A stretch of DNA of 64,000 nt from Spirochaetota bacterium (GTDB lineage Bacteria > Spirochaetota > Spirochaetia > Treponematales > Treponemataceae): the NCBI GenBank assembly GCA_023438065.1, contig JAEXRH010000012.1:372001-436000 (forward strand), given 5' to 3'. Under the pieces are notes generated by a model. The model did no database searches and was not told the DNA's origin. It saw only the letters and a program-made list of their open reading frames with translations. A program made the position numbers and the translations under genes. Shown one piece after another: positions 16,268 to 24,671 of this stretch. Within the stretch, counting starts at the first letter, position 1. Each line of letters begins with the position of its first letter.

Positions 16268-18316
16268 ATGGCAAAAAAGATCAAAAAGTTTCTGGCGCTC
16301 GTCCTTTTGGCCTGCGCCCTTGCCCCGGCGGTTTCCGAAGGCGCCGACATCGTGGTGCTCATGGACGCCTCGGGGACCATCCTTCCCTGGTTCGACGAGA
16401 TCAACTCGAAGGTGTTGGTCGATATCACGCGAAAATTCGTCCGCGAGGGCGACACCTTTCACCTGATCTCCTTCAACTCCCGCGTCAATCTCGAGATCGT
16501 TCAGCCGATCGGGAGCGAGGCCGACGTTTCCCGCGTCGTCTCGCGTTTCATGCTGCTATACCCGCTCGGGCAGAATTCCGATTTTCTCTCCGGGCTTCAC
16601 TACACCTGGCAATACGTTTCGACTCTCGAGCAATCGCGCGAGAAGGTCGTCATCGTCATTTCAGACGGTATATTCAATCCTCCCGCGGACAGTCCCTACG
16701 CTTCCTACAACAACGACCAGGTAAAGGCCGATATCGCGCAGATTTCCCGTCAGATACGCGGCGCCGGATGGAGCGTCTATTACGTGAAGCTCCCCTTCCC
16801 CGAGGACGCCGAGATCACCACCCTTGACGGGAAGTCGGTTTCCGTCCCGCAGGACGCGAAGGCGTCCAAAGGCTCGAAGAAGGCCGCGACAACCGGCTCC
16901 GACTCGAAAGAGAAAGAGGGCGCGAACGCCGAACGCAAGAAATACGTCGATATCTCCTCCGAATTCGAATCCGCCCTCGACATCGGCGTAAGCGAGCTTC
17001 AGCCAGAGTCCGTGCCGAACACCTTCGTCGATTCCCTCTTTTCCATGCCCGAGGTCGCATTCCCCGACGATCTCGGAAAACGAGGCCGCAATTTCGTGTT
17101 GCCGCTCCGCCTGAAGAACGTCTCCGACAAGACGGTTAACATGGAATTGACCGGCGTATATTGGGAAGACATCGACGTTCTCGGAAAGAACGCGTTCCTC
17201 AATCTTTCTCCCGGCGCGAGCGGAACCCTGAGAGCCGAGATCCGCCTTCCCGAAACGGTAGCGCTCGGCCCGCAGGAGCTTCCCCTCAGCCTTCGCTTTT
17301 CGGGCGGTACGCGGGTTAACCCGCAATCGGGAACGGTTCGACTGACCGTCATCCCCTTCTCGCCCGAGATGTTTTTCGTATCGGGCGCCTCGCTCGCGCT
17401 CTCGGCTATCCTCGTCGCGATCGCGCTTCTGTTCGTATTCATACTCGTCATCGTCGTCGTGCGGAAAACCGCGCGACCGGTTCCGGACGCCGTCAGCGCG
17501 GCGGCTACCGCCGAATCGATGGCTGAAAGGGACAAATATCGCGGGACGGCGAGCGCCGAACCCGCGCGGGCAAAACATGCAGGCAAGCCGTTCGGTTCCC
17601 CCGGGAAATCGCTCTTCGGCGAAAGGTCTTCTTCCGATAACGCCGCGCGGGAGGTTCTTTCGAACGCCGCCCGTCCGGAGCGCACGGGGCTTTCCGCGCT
17701 ATCCGAAATCGATGTCGCGAAAGATGTTGACCGTAAATCGCTCCTCGCATCCATGGCGACGAAGGAAGACAAGCAGATACATTATTCCGTCGAGAGGGAT
17801 GAATCCGCGGACAGAAACGTCGCGGTCATGGCTTCAGCGCTCGCGGAAGAGCGCGCAGCCCGTCTTTCCGTGCTCACCGACGCCGCGAAGAAATACGCGA
17901 TTCACGAGACCGCGCGTTCCGGCGCGTCCGCAAGCGAGCCGATCGTAGTCCGCGAAAGCGGCAACGTGATGCTTGAGCTCTCGGTCTCGAACCAGAATAC
18001 CAATATCGGCAAGCGGAACGTGCACATGATGAGAGCGGGATCGAGACTGTCGATAGGCGGAGGCAGATCGGCGTTCCTCATATTCCTCGTTCGGTTCCCC
18101 TCGAACATCGCGGAGATACGCTTTGACGGCAAGCAGTGCAGTCTCGCCATCCTGAAACCCGAATACTTCCCGTACGAGACGGAGAACGTCATCGAGGATT
18201 GCGTCGGCCGCGACTTCGTCGCCGTTTCGGACAAGGGCTACGAAGTGGCTTTCACCGTCAAGGTTTACGAAGACCCGGTCGTCAAGCTCAACAGGCTCCT
18301 CAAGTCGATCATTTAA
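16268..18316 (+). CDS. Exported VWA-domain protein with membrane anchor and cytoplasmic tail
   Basis: 682 residues. A signal peptide (1-25) precedes a VWA domain (27-180) with metal site D33-x-S35-x-T37, a conservative variant of DxSxS. A Lys/Ser-rich insert (200-225) follows, then a beta domain (265-365), a membrane helix (371-398) and a 280-residue tail. The tail starts low-complexity and ends in a compact strand-rich domain (about 585-682; RAGSRLSIGGGRSAFLIFLVRFP) that faintly recalls FHA. VWA domains bind protein ligands through Mg2+, so a periplasm-to-cytoplasm signalling or scaffold role is plausible. AGGGG precedes the start; it ends overlapping the convergent HEAT gene by eight bases. 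Confidence 0.8.
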   Translation: MAKKIKKFLALVLLACALAPAVSEGADIVVLMDASGTILPWFDEINSKVLVDITRKFVREGDTFHLISFNSRVNLEIVQPIGSEADVSRVVSRFMLLYPLGQNSDFLSGLHYTWQYVSTLEQSREKVVIVISDGIFNPPADSPYASYNNDQVKADIAQISRQIRGAGWSVYYVKLPFPEDAEITTLDGKSVSVPQDAKASKGSKKAATTGSDSKEKEGANAERKKYVDISSEFESALDIGVSELQPESVPNTFVDSLFSMPEVAFPDDLGKRGRNFVLPLRLKNVSDKTVNMELTGVYWEDIDVLGKNAFLNLSPGASGTLRAEIRLPETVALGPQELPLSLRFSGGTRVNPQSGTVRLTVIPFSPEMFFVSGASLALSAILVAIALLFVFILVIVVVRKTARPVPDAVSAAATAESMAERDKYRGTASAEPARAKHAGKPFGSPGKSLFGERSSSDNAAREVLSNAARPERTGLSALSEIDVAKDVDRKSLLASMATKEDKQIHYSVERDESADRNVAVMASALAEERAARLSVLTDAAKKYAIHETARSGASASEPIVVRESGNVMLELSVSNQNTNIGKRNVHMMRAGSRLSIGGGRSAFLIFLVRFPSNIAEIRFDGKQCSLAILKPEYFPYETENVIEDCVGRDFVAVSDKGYEVAFTVKVYEDPVVKLNRLLKSII

Positions 18317-19667
18317 CCTCGCCCGAATCGAGGATCTTCTTGGCGCGCTTTTGAAGCGCGCCCTGCTTCTCGTCCGCGGCGATCGCCTTGACGGCTTCGC
18401 TCATCGACCAATAGCGATTCTTCTCGTAAAAATCCAATCCTATGCTTTTTGTCAGGGTATCCTTGCTCGAGATGAACGCGTTCGCGATCGTCTCCGGGCG
18501 AGGGTCCTTGGCCCTCGATAGCGCTTTTCCGAACTCGTACCGCAGCTTTATTTTTTTGTCGTCCTTGACCGCGGCGAGGACGGCCTTTTCGATCACGGAA
18601 AAGTCGAACGCGAGGCTTGAGTTGAAAAGAACGTCGCAAGCCTTGGCGCGTTCAGCGTCGGGACGCTTGTCGTCCGCTATGACCGAAAGAAGCCAGGAGC
18701 GGGAATCCGCGTCGTCGAATTTCGCGAGGGCCTCGAACGCGCGAACGCGAACGGCGGGAACCGGATCGGTCTTCGCGCGATAGAGAACGAACGGAACGGC
18801 CTCGGATAGCTGTCTACGTTCTGCCGCCCCGATCGCCTCGATCCGAACTTTATAGTAAGCATCCTTAAAGCCCTCGAGGATCGCCGCGGTCGCCTCAGGC
18901 GCGGTCAGTCCGCCCAAGGCGGTGATTGCGGCGGTCCGTATCACGGGATCAGTTTCCGGAAGAAGATCCGATACGGCGCGCGCGTCTTGCGGGTCCCCGA
19001 TCTTCCCGAGCGCGGTCGCCGCGGAACCGCGTATTACCGCGTTCTCGTCGGGATCCTTCATGATCTCGATGAGCCTGTCCCGAATCTCGGATGCCTTCAT
19101 GTCGCCAAGAGCGGCCATGACGTTTTGTCGCACGATGAGTCGCTGTTTCTCGTCCCCCGGGATTTCAGAATCCAGGTAACCGACGAGAAAAACCGCGTCG
19201 TCGGGGGTTCCGATCTTCCCGAGCGTCTGTATCGCCGCGTCCCGGTAATCGGCGCTCTCGTCCTCGATGATTTTACGGACGAGCGGCGCCGCCTCGCGCA
19301 GGTTCAGCTCCGATACGTACGACAGGGTCTGGCGTGCGAGATCCTTGGGATAGTCGAAGGGATCGGCCAAAAGGTCCAGTGAAAAATCCTTGAGCTGTCC
19401 GTTCTTCTGCTCGGCGAAAAGGGCGAGAACGCCCTTCTTGATCGCGACGCTTTTCGTTTTCCCGAACACGTCGAGGAGTTCAGCGGAGTATCCGGTATCC
19501 TTCTCTCCCTGAAGCTCCCCGATCAGCGCGACGATATCGCCTTCAAGACCGTACTTGAGCACGTCCCTCCGCTTCGATTCAACCGACTCTTCGGAGAAAG
19601 CCGGGGCGGCGAAAAGAAACGCGACAAGGGCTATCGCGACGACGTGACGACTGACGCGGGTTATCAT
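18309..19667 (-). CDS. Exported HEAT-repeat protein
   Basis: 452 residues with a signal peptide (cleavage near 26 after APAFS). The rest is HEAT/PBS-lyase-type helical repeats of about 30-35 residues, clearest at 130-290 (RDAAIQTLGKIGTPDDAVFLVGYL, RGSAATALGKIGDPQDARAVSDLL, RTAAITALGGLTAPEATAAIL). Such solenoids bind proteins; this one should sit in the periplasm or at the membrane. SD GGGGGG precedes ATG 19667, which overlaps the tgt stop by four bases. It is the last gene of the long minus-strand series. Confidence 0.85.
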   Translation of the reverse strand: MITRVSRHVVAIALVAFLFAAPAFSEESVESKRRDVLKYGLEGDIVALIGELQGEKDTGYSAELLDVFGKTKSVAIKKGVLALFAEQKNGQLKDFSLDLLADPFDYPKDLARQTLSYVSELNLREAAPLVRKIIEDESADYRDAAIQTLGKIGTPDDAVFLVGYLDSEIPGDEKQRLIVRQNVMAALGDMKASEIRDRLIEIMKDPDENAVIRGSAATALGKIGDPQDARAVSDLLPETDPVIRTAAITALGGLTAPEATAAILEGFKDAYYKVRIEAIGAAERRQLSEAVPFVLYRAKTDPVPAVRVRAFEALAKFDDADSRSWLLSVIADDKRPDAERAKACDVLFNSSLAFDFSVIEKAVLAAVKDDKKIKLRYEFGKALSRAKDPRPETIANAFISSKDTLTKSIGLDFYEKNRYWSMSEAVKAIAADEKQGALQKRAKKILDSGEVK

Positions 19668-20803
19668 GATTCCCCCCCGTTAAAGCGCTCGAGAAAACGG
19701 GCGCGATACTCGAGAAACGAGTCGCTTTCTATGGCCACCCGGATTTCCACCATAAGCCGGTGGAGAAACGCGAGATTGTGATAGGACGCGAGCATCGAGC
19801 TCAGGATCTCGTCGTTCTTGTAAAGATGCCGCATGTAGGAGCGCGTATACTCGCGGCAAACCCGGCATCCGCACTCCGGATCGATGGGACCGAAGTCCGA
19901 GGCGTACCGTTCCTTCTTTATCGCGATCGATCCGTCCCGGGTGAACAGCGATCCGTTCCGCGCGTTTCGCGTCGGAAGGACGCAGTCGAAGATGTCGATG
20001 CCGTTGAGTACCGCGTCGAGAATGTAGTCGGGGGTGCCGATCCCCATGACGTACCGGGGTTTCGCCTCGGGAAGCTTTTCCGCAACCGACGCGAGAAACT
20101 CCGTGTATACGTCTTTCGGCTCGCCGACCGAAAGGCCCCCGATCGCGATGCCGGGGGTATCGAGCTCGATGACGCGCTCGACGCTTTCGGCGCGGAGATC
20201 GTGGTAGAAGTTCCCCTGCACGATCGCGAAGAGTTTCCCCTGATACCCGTCCCCGGTTTCAAGCCATGCCTTCTTCGCCCGCTTTGCCCAATCGGTTGTG
20301 ATGACGAGCGCTTCCTTGGCTTTCTTCCACTCCGTGCCGAAACCCGTGCAGACGTCAAGCTGCATCTGTATGTCGCTGTTGAATCCCGCCTGGAGACCCA
20401 CGACGCTTTCGGGCGTGAGGAAATGCGAGGATCCGTCGATATGGCTTCTGAATTTCACGCCGTCGCGCGTTATCTTCCTGAAGGAGGAAAGCGAGAATAC
20501 CTGGTATCCGCCCGAATCGGTAAGGAAGTTTTTCTTCCATCCGGAGAATCCGTGAAGGCCGCCCGCTTTCCCGATTATCTCGACGCCCGGCCTGAGGTAG
20601 AGATGGTAGGTGTTCGCGAGGATGATGTCGAAGCCGATCTCGTCAAGCCAATCCTTGGTCATGGCTTTCACGGTGGCGTTCGTGCCGACCGGCATGAACG
20701 CGGGCGTCTGAACGGGACCGTGCGGGAGATCGATAACGCCCGTTCGCGCCGCGCAGGAGGCGTCCTTGTGTCCGAGCCTGAAAATTGAATCGCTTTTTTG
20801 CAT
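19664..20803 (-). CDS. tgt: tRNA-guanine transglycosylase
   Basis: 379 residues. The enzyme swaps G34 for preQ1 in GUN-anticodon tRNAs on the way to queuosine. LTDSGGYQVFSLSS carries the general acid/base aspartate, GIDIFDCVLPTRNARNG carries the nucleophilic aspartate, and CGCRVC with a later histidine (ASYHN) forms the zinc site. Length is normal. It begins four bases after the lptG stop. No queA, queC, queD, queE or queF lies nearby. Confidence 0.96.
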   Translation of the reverse strand: MQKSDSIFRLGHKDASCAARTGVIDLPHGPVQTPAFMPVGTNATVKAMTKDWLDEIGFDIILANTYHLYLRPGVEIIGKAGGLHGFSGWKKNFLTDSGGYQVFSLSSFRKITRDGVKFRSHIDGSSHFLTPESVVGLQAGFNSDIQMQLDVCTGFGTEWKKAKEALVITTDWAKRAKKAWLETGDGYQGKLFAIVQGNFYHDLRAESVERVIELDTPGIAIGGLSVGEPKDVYTEFLASVAEKLPEAKPRYVMGIGTPDYILDAVLNGIDIFDCVLPTRNARNGSLFTRDGSIAIKKERYASDFGPIDPECGCRVCREYTRSYMRHLYKNDEILSSMLASYHNLAFLHRLMVEIRVAIESDSFLEYRARFLERFNGGES

Positions 20804-20807
20804 AGCC

Positions 20808-21881
20808 TTACGTCCTCGCGTATCTGAGAATTGCGCTACCCGCGCATACGAACAATACTACCGGAAACCACGCGCCCGCGAGGGGAGAAATATACTCCCA
20901 TTTCGCGAGAATCATGGTCACCATCTGGGTTATATAATAGAGCACCGCCACGGAAAGGCTCAAGAGAAGGCTCATGAGCATGATGTTCTTCTTGAACCTG
21001 CCGCCGAGCGAGATGGAGAAAAAGAGCACGATGAAGATGGTCAGGGAAAAGGAAAAACGTTTGTAGTAATTCGCCATTTGCTCCGCATACGGCAAACCGG
21101 CCTTTCGAACGCCGTCGATGAACTTTTTCGCCTCGACGGCCGAAAGCTCGTCTACCGACGTGGTATTCTTCCGGAAGGTCTCGGGGGGTTCCGTAAATTC
21201 CCTCGCGGGCGATTCCCTCGCGACGCTCACGGAGCCGTCCGCTGAATCGACTTGATAGGTAACCGCGCCGTCGAGATTCCAGGTCGTTCCGTTCCACGCG
21301 GCTATCGGCGCCGTGATAACCGTGCGGATATTCCCCTCGTCGTCGCGCACCACGATCATCACGGAAAAGATCTTTTTTTCCTCTTCCTGATAGTAATCGG
21401 CGGTATACACGACCCTCCCGGACTCGGACAGGACGACGATATTCGTATTGCTCAGGGATTCCTGTTGCTGGACGAGTCTCCTCGTTTCCGCGTTTTTTCT
21501 CGCGTACGAGTGGATGACCACGCGGTCCTCGAAGAAAAACATCGAGAGGGAGAGGGCGAGACCGAACGCGAGCAACGGCATGACGAGCCGATGCAGCGGA
21601 TACCCCGAGGTAAACACGACGGTCAACTCGTTTCGCGCGTACATCATGCCCATGGTATACGATGACGCGAACAGCACCGCGAGCGGCATGGAAAACGAAA
21701 CGCATTTCGGCACGTACATCCAGCCCACTCGAATGACGCTCGCGAGCGAAACCTCGTTCGCGAGGTACTTCCAGAGGTTCGCGAAAAGGTCGCCGAGCTC
21801 GAGCAGGAACACGAAAAAAACGAGCGCCACGACGCACACGGGGATGAATTGCCTGAGGAGATATCGCTGGAGAAGCTTCAC
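20808..21881 (-). CDS. lptG: LptF/LptG-family permease, second copy
   Basis: 357 residues from GTG 21881, with AAGGAG eight bases upstream; the start overlaps the preceding permease stop as GTGA. The YjgP/YjgQ layout is visible: three N-terminal membrane helices (LLRQFIPVCVVALVFFVFLLELGDL and following), a periplasmic beta-jellyroll domain (about 110-265) and three C-terminal helices. In proteobacteria LptF and LptG form the membrane core of the LptB2FG transporter that extracts LPS. Assigning G versus F is tentative. No lptB, lptA, lptC or lptD lies in the window, and classical LPS is absent from many treponemes, so the cargo may be another glycolipid. Confidence 0.8.
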   Translation of the reverse strand: MKLLQRYLLRQFIPVCVVALVFFVFLLELGDLFANLWKYLANEVSLASVIRVGWMYVPKCVSFSMPLAVLFASSYTMGMMYARNELTVVFTSGYPLHRLVMPLLAFGLALSLSMFFFEDRVVIHSYARKNAETRRLVQQQESLSNTNIVVLSESGRVVYTADYYQEEEKKIFSVMIVVRDDEGNIRTVITAPIAAWNGTTWNLDGAVTYQVDSADGSVSVARESPAREFTEPPETFRKNTTSVDELSAVEAKKFIDGVRKAGLPYAEQMANYYKRFSFSLTIFIVLFFSISLGGRFKKNIMLMSLLLSLSVAVLYYITQMVTMILAKWEYISPLAGAWFPVVLFVCAGSAILRYART

Positions 21882-22981
21882 CGAAACAGCTCCTTTCCGA
21901 CGAGCAGGACCCCGAAACCGAGCACGAGCGCGTTCGGAAGCCACATCATGAGCGCGCCGTTGAACCCGACCCTGAGGGCGAGGGTCTGCCCGCCGATGAG
22001 CACGGCCCAATACATGACGGCGATGATGAGACCGAAGATGAAGCCGACGCTTTGTCCGTTCGTCTTCGACATGAGGCCGATCGGAAACGCGAGTACCACG
22101 AAGAAAAAAGCGCCGAAGGGAATCGAGAATTTTTTATGAAACTCCATGCGATACATGTTGAGCTTCTTGGACTCCTTCCCCCCCTTGCGCTTTTGCAACT
22201 CGGCATACAGGTCTCTTGAGCTCATCTCTCGGGGACTTACCGAACTCGAGTATGACGAAAGGAGGTTCTTCGCGAGAAGGTTATAGGTGATGTCCTTTGC
22301 CTTTATGACGTCATAGTCCCGTTCGTTTCTCTTCCCGATCGAAAGGACGTACGAGTCGTCCATCTCGAGGCTCATGAGCACCGCTGGATTGCTCGATTTC
22401 CTGATGGCCGCGTCGGGGGCCGAGATGATCCGCTTGTTCCCGTCCTTGTCGCTGTCGATGATCAGGATGCTGTCCATCGTTCCACCCGATATCACGCCGG
22501 TCACGACCACGGAATTCTGGTTTCGCTTGATCGTGTTCGACTCGAGCTCGAGTGCCGGCGTCGAGGTGAGTATCTTGCGATAAAGCCTGTTGAACTGAAT
22601 GGTGCCCGCCGGAAGGAGGATGTCGTTCGTGATGAACGAAACGGTCGATATGAGCATGCCGACGGCGAGAACCGGGACGATTATCGCGCGGGTCGGGATC
22701 CCAAGGGCGTTCATAGAAAGGACCTCACGGTCGGTAACCAGCCTGCCGAGGCCCATGAGCGTCCCGACGAGGGCGGAGAACGGCGCCGAGGTCGCGATGA
22801 TGGACGGCATCGCGTATACGATCAGCATGAACACGTCCCTAAAGGGCGCGCGTTTCGAGAGAATGTCCTCCGCCATGAGAAGGATCTGGTTGACGAAGAA
22901 TATCAGGAAGAAAAAGAGGAAGCATATCGAGAAATAAAGGAGCATCTCTTTCGCGATATAGAGAAAAAGGCCCTTCTTCAT
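21878..22981 (-). CDS. lptF: LptF/LptG-family permease, first copy
   Basis: 367 residues from ATG 22981 (GTG 22987, overlapping the dut stop, is an alternative). It has the same six-helix plus periplasmic-domain architecture as the following gene: helices near 10-35, 50-75, 95-125, then the soluble domain, then helices at about 280-360. FSALVGTLMGLGRLVTDREVLSMNALGI matches the conserved second-helix/loop region of YjgP/YjgQ proteins. With its neighbour it would form a heterodimeric inner-membrane permease for an envelope lipid. SD is weak, so translation is probably coupled to dut. Confidence 0.8.
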   Translation of the reverse strand: MKKGLFLYIAKEMLLYFSICFLFFFLIFFVNQILLMAEDILSKRAPFRDVFMLIVYAMPSIIATSAPFSALVGTLMGLGRLVTDREVLSMNALGIPTRAIIVPVLAVGMLISTVSFITNDILLPAGTIQFNRLYRKILTSTPALELESNTIKRNQNSVVVTGVISGGTMDSILIIDSDKDGNKRIISAPDAAIRKSSNPAVLMSLEMDDSYVLSIGKRNERDYDVIKAKDITYNLLAKNLLSSYSSSVSPREMSSRDLYAELQKRKGGKESKKLNMYRMEFHKKFSIPFGAFFFVVLAFPIGLMSKTNGQSVGFIFGLIIAVMYWAVLIGGQTLALRVGFNGALMMWLPNALVLGFGVLLVGKELFR

Positions 22982-22983
22982 GC

Positions 22984-23421
22984 TCACTTGCCCGTGGATC
23001 CGTAACCGCCGTCGCCGCGTACGGTGTCGCCGATCGCCTGCGCGACCTCGAATCGTGCCATGGTTACGGAAGCGACGACGAATTGGGCGATCCGGTCGCC
23101 ATGATTGACGACGAAGGGCTCTGCCCCATGATTGACGAGCACGACGCCGATCTCCCCGCGGTAGTCCGAATCGACGGTTCCCGGAGCGTTGAGCACGGTG
23201 ACGCCGTGCTTGAGGGCCAACCCGGAGCGGGGTCGCACCTGTATTTCGAAGCCCGTCGGGATTTCGGCGAACACCCCGGTCGGGATCAACTTCCGCTCGC
23301 CCGGCGCGATGGTTACGGGGGATTCAAGGAACGCGAACGCGTCCGCGCCGGAGGATCCGGGAGTCTTGTACTCGGGAAGCGTTCCTCCGTCCTTCACGAT
23401 GCATTTCACCGTTAACGCCAT
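22984..23421 (-). CDS. dut: dUTP diphosphatase
   Basis: 145 residues, normal for trimeric dUTPase. All five motifs are present in order: PGSSGADAFA, RPRSGLALKHG, GTVDSDYRGEIGVVLVNHG, GDRIAQFVV and GDGGYGSTG. It hydrolyses dUTP to dUMP, keeping uracil out of DNA and supplying thymidylate synthesis. ATG 23421 follows AAGGAG at a long spacing (11 bases); GTG 23433 is an alternative. The start lies inside the 3' end of the M16 peptidase gene. Confidence 0.95.
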   Translation of the reverse strand: MALTVKCIVKDGGTLPEYKTPGSSGADAFAFLESPVTIAPGERKLIPTGVFAEIPTGFEIQVRPRSGLALKHGVTVLNAPGTVDSDYRGEIGVVLVNHGAEPFVVNHGDRIAQFVVASVTMARFEVAQAIGDTVRGDGGYGSTGK

Positions 23422-24671
23422 CTTTTTTCGCACTCCTTCGCCCTTTTTTTGTCCGAATACACGACCAATGACGCGGCTGACGGCGCAAAGGCGTCTCGAA
23501 TCCGCGCGCGTATCGCGTCGACGCCGATTGTCCCGACAAGGGCCACGCACTCCTCGACAGTATACACTTTTTCTCCGAAAAGGAATTGCCTCGCGATGCG
23601 TTTCATCCTGTTTTCCGTGTCCTCCGAGCCGAGAAGGAGCTCCCCGATTACGTGCGTCCGCGCGTCCTCGATCTCACGATCGGAGAAACCGTCCCGCGCG
23701 ACGTTCTCCATTTCGCTAACGAGGAGACTGACGGCCTTCGCCGTAGTTTCTTTCGGCGTCGCAGCGTACGCCCCCCAAAAGGCGGCGTCGCGACCGAAGG
23801 TGCATGCGCTGTACACGGAATAGCACAGTCCACTGGTCTCGCGAAGGGACTGGAAAAGCCTTGAGCTTACCGATCCGCCTGTCAGCGCGTTGATCATCGA
23901 CCAGGCGTACCAGTCTTCTGGAGCGCCGGCGGAGTCGACGGGATACGCGAGATAAATCTGCGATTGGCCAAAACGCGATACAGGCGCGTGACGGCCGGAT
24001 CTCCAAAGGGGAGGACTCTCGTCCGGAACCGTCTCGATAAATGCCTGGCGTCGGGTAAGTTCCCGAAGGGTGGATTCAAGGCAGTCGGCGTCGAAGTCGC
24101 CCGCGACCGCGATGATCGGTTTGACGGCCCCAAGCCGCCCCGAGAGAAAGGTCCGGACATCCTTGCCCGCGATGCCGCGAAGGTCGTCCAGAGTACCGGC
24201 GATAGGGCGCGAAAGCGGATGGCCCGGGTACATGAGGGACATCGCGACGTCCGAGCCGGTATCCTCGGGATCGTCGAGGGCGCCCAGGATCTCGCTCTCG
24301 ATAACCGTACGTTCGAGCTCGATATCGTCGTCGGTCGGGGCCGAGGACCAGGCCATGTCGGAGAGTACGGAAAGGGCCTCGATGGCATAGGCCGCGGGAA
24401 CGAGGCAATGAAGGCATGTCACTTCGCGTTCCGTAAACGCGTTCGCGTAGCCGCCCGCGCGGTCGAAAAAGCGGGATATATCCCGAGCGGACCGGGAGGC
24501 GGTTCCCTTGAAGAGGAGGTGCTCGGCGAAATGGGTAATCCCCGCCTCTCCGGAGCGCTCGTCGCGAGAACCCGTCCTAAACCAAAAACCGATTGCGACG
24601 GCTTTCGTCGTCGCAATCGGTTCGGTTATGAGCCTGATTCCGTTCGGAAGGAGACGCTCAGTTAGGGGCAT
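23412..24671 (-). CDS. M16-family zinc metallopeptidase
   Basis: 419 residues with the inverted zinc motif HFAEH near residue 49 (HxxEH: two histidine ligands and the catalytic glutamate) and the downstream acidic ERTVIESEI region supplying the third ligand. The C-terminal half (SSRLFQSLRETSGLCYSVYS) is the inactive partner domain typical of processing-peptidase-like M16B enzymes. The location directly after pnp is shared with many bacteria, where these are called YmxG/PqqL-like peptidases of unclear substrate. It has no signal peptide, so it is cytoplasmic. It overlaps pnp by 14 bases. Confidence 0.92.
   Translation of the reverse strand: MPLTERLLPNGIRLITEPIATTKAVAIGFWFRTGSRDERSGEAGITHFAEHLLFKGTASRSARDISRFFDRAGGYANAFTEREVTCLHCLVPAAYAIEALSVLSDMAWSSAPTDDDIELERTVIESEILGALDDPEDTGSDVAMSLMYPGHPLSRPIAGTLDDLRGIAGKDVRTFLSGRLGAVKPIIAVAGDFDADCLESTLRELTRRQAFIETVPDESPPLWRSGRHAPVSRFGQSQIYLAYPVDSAGAPEDWYAWSMINALTGGSVSSRLFQSLRETSGLCYSVYSACTFGRDAAFWGAYAATPKETTAKAVSLLVSEMENVARDGFSDREIEDARTHVIGELLLGSEDTENRMKRIARQFLFGEKVYTVEECVALVGTIGVDAIRARIRDAFAPSAASLVVYSDKKRAKECEKRWR

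Noticed and set aside
13548..16274. A 908-residue open frame antisense to greA
   Set aside because: It mirrors greA over its full length, has strongly biased Glu/Asp/Val/Leu/Arg composition and no family motif. In this GC-rich codon usage the reverse frame has few stop codons; it is a shadow.
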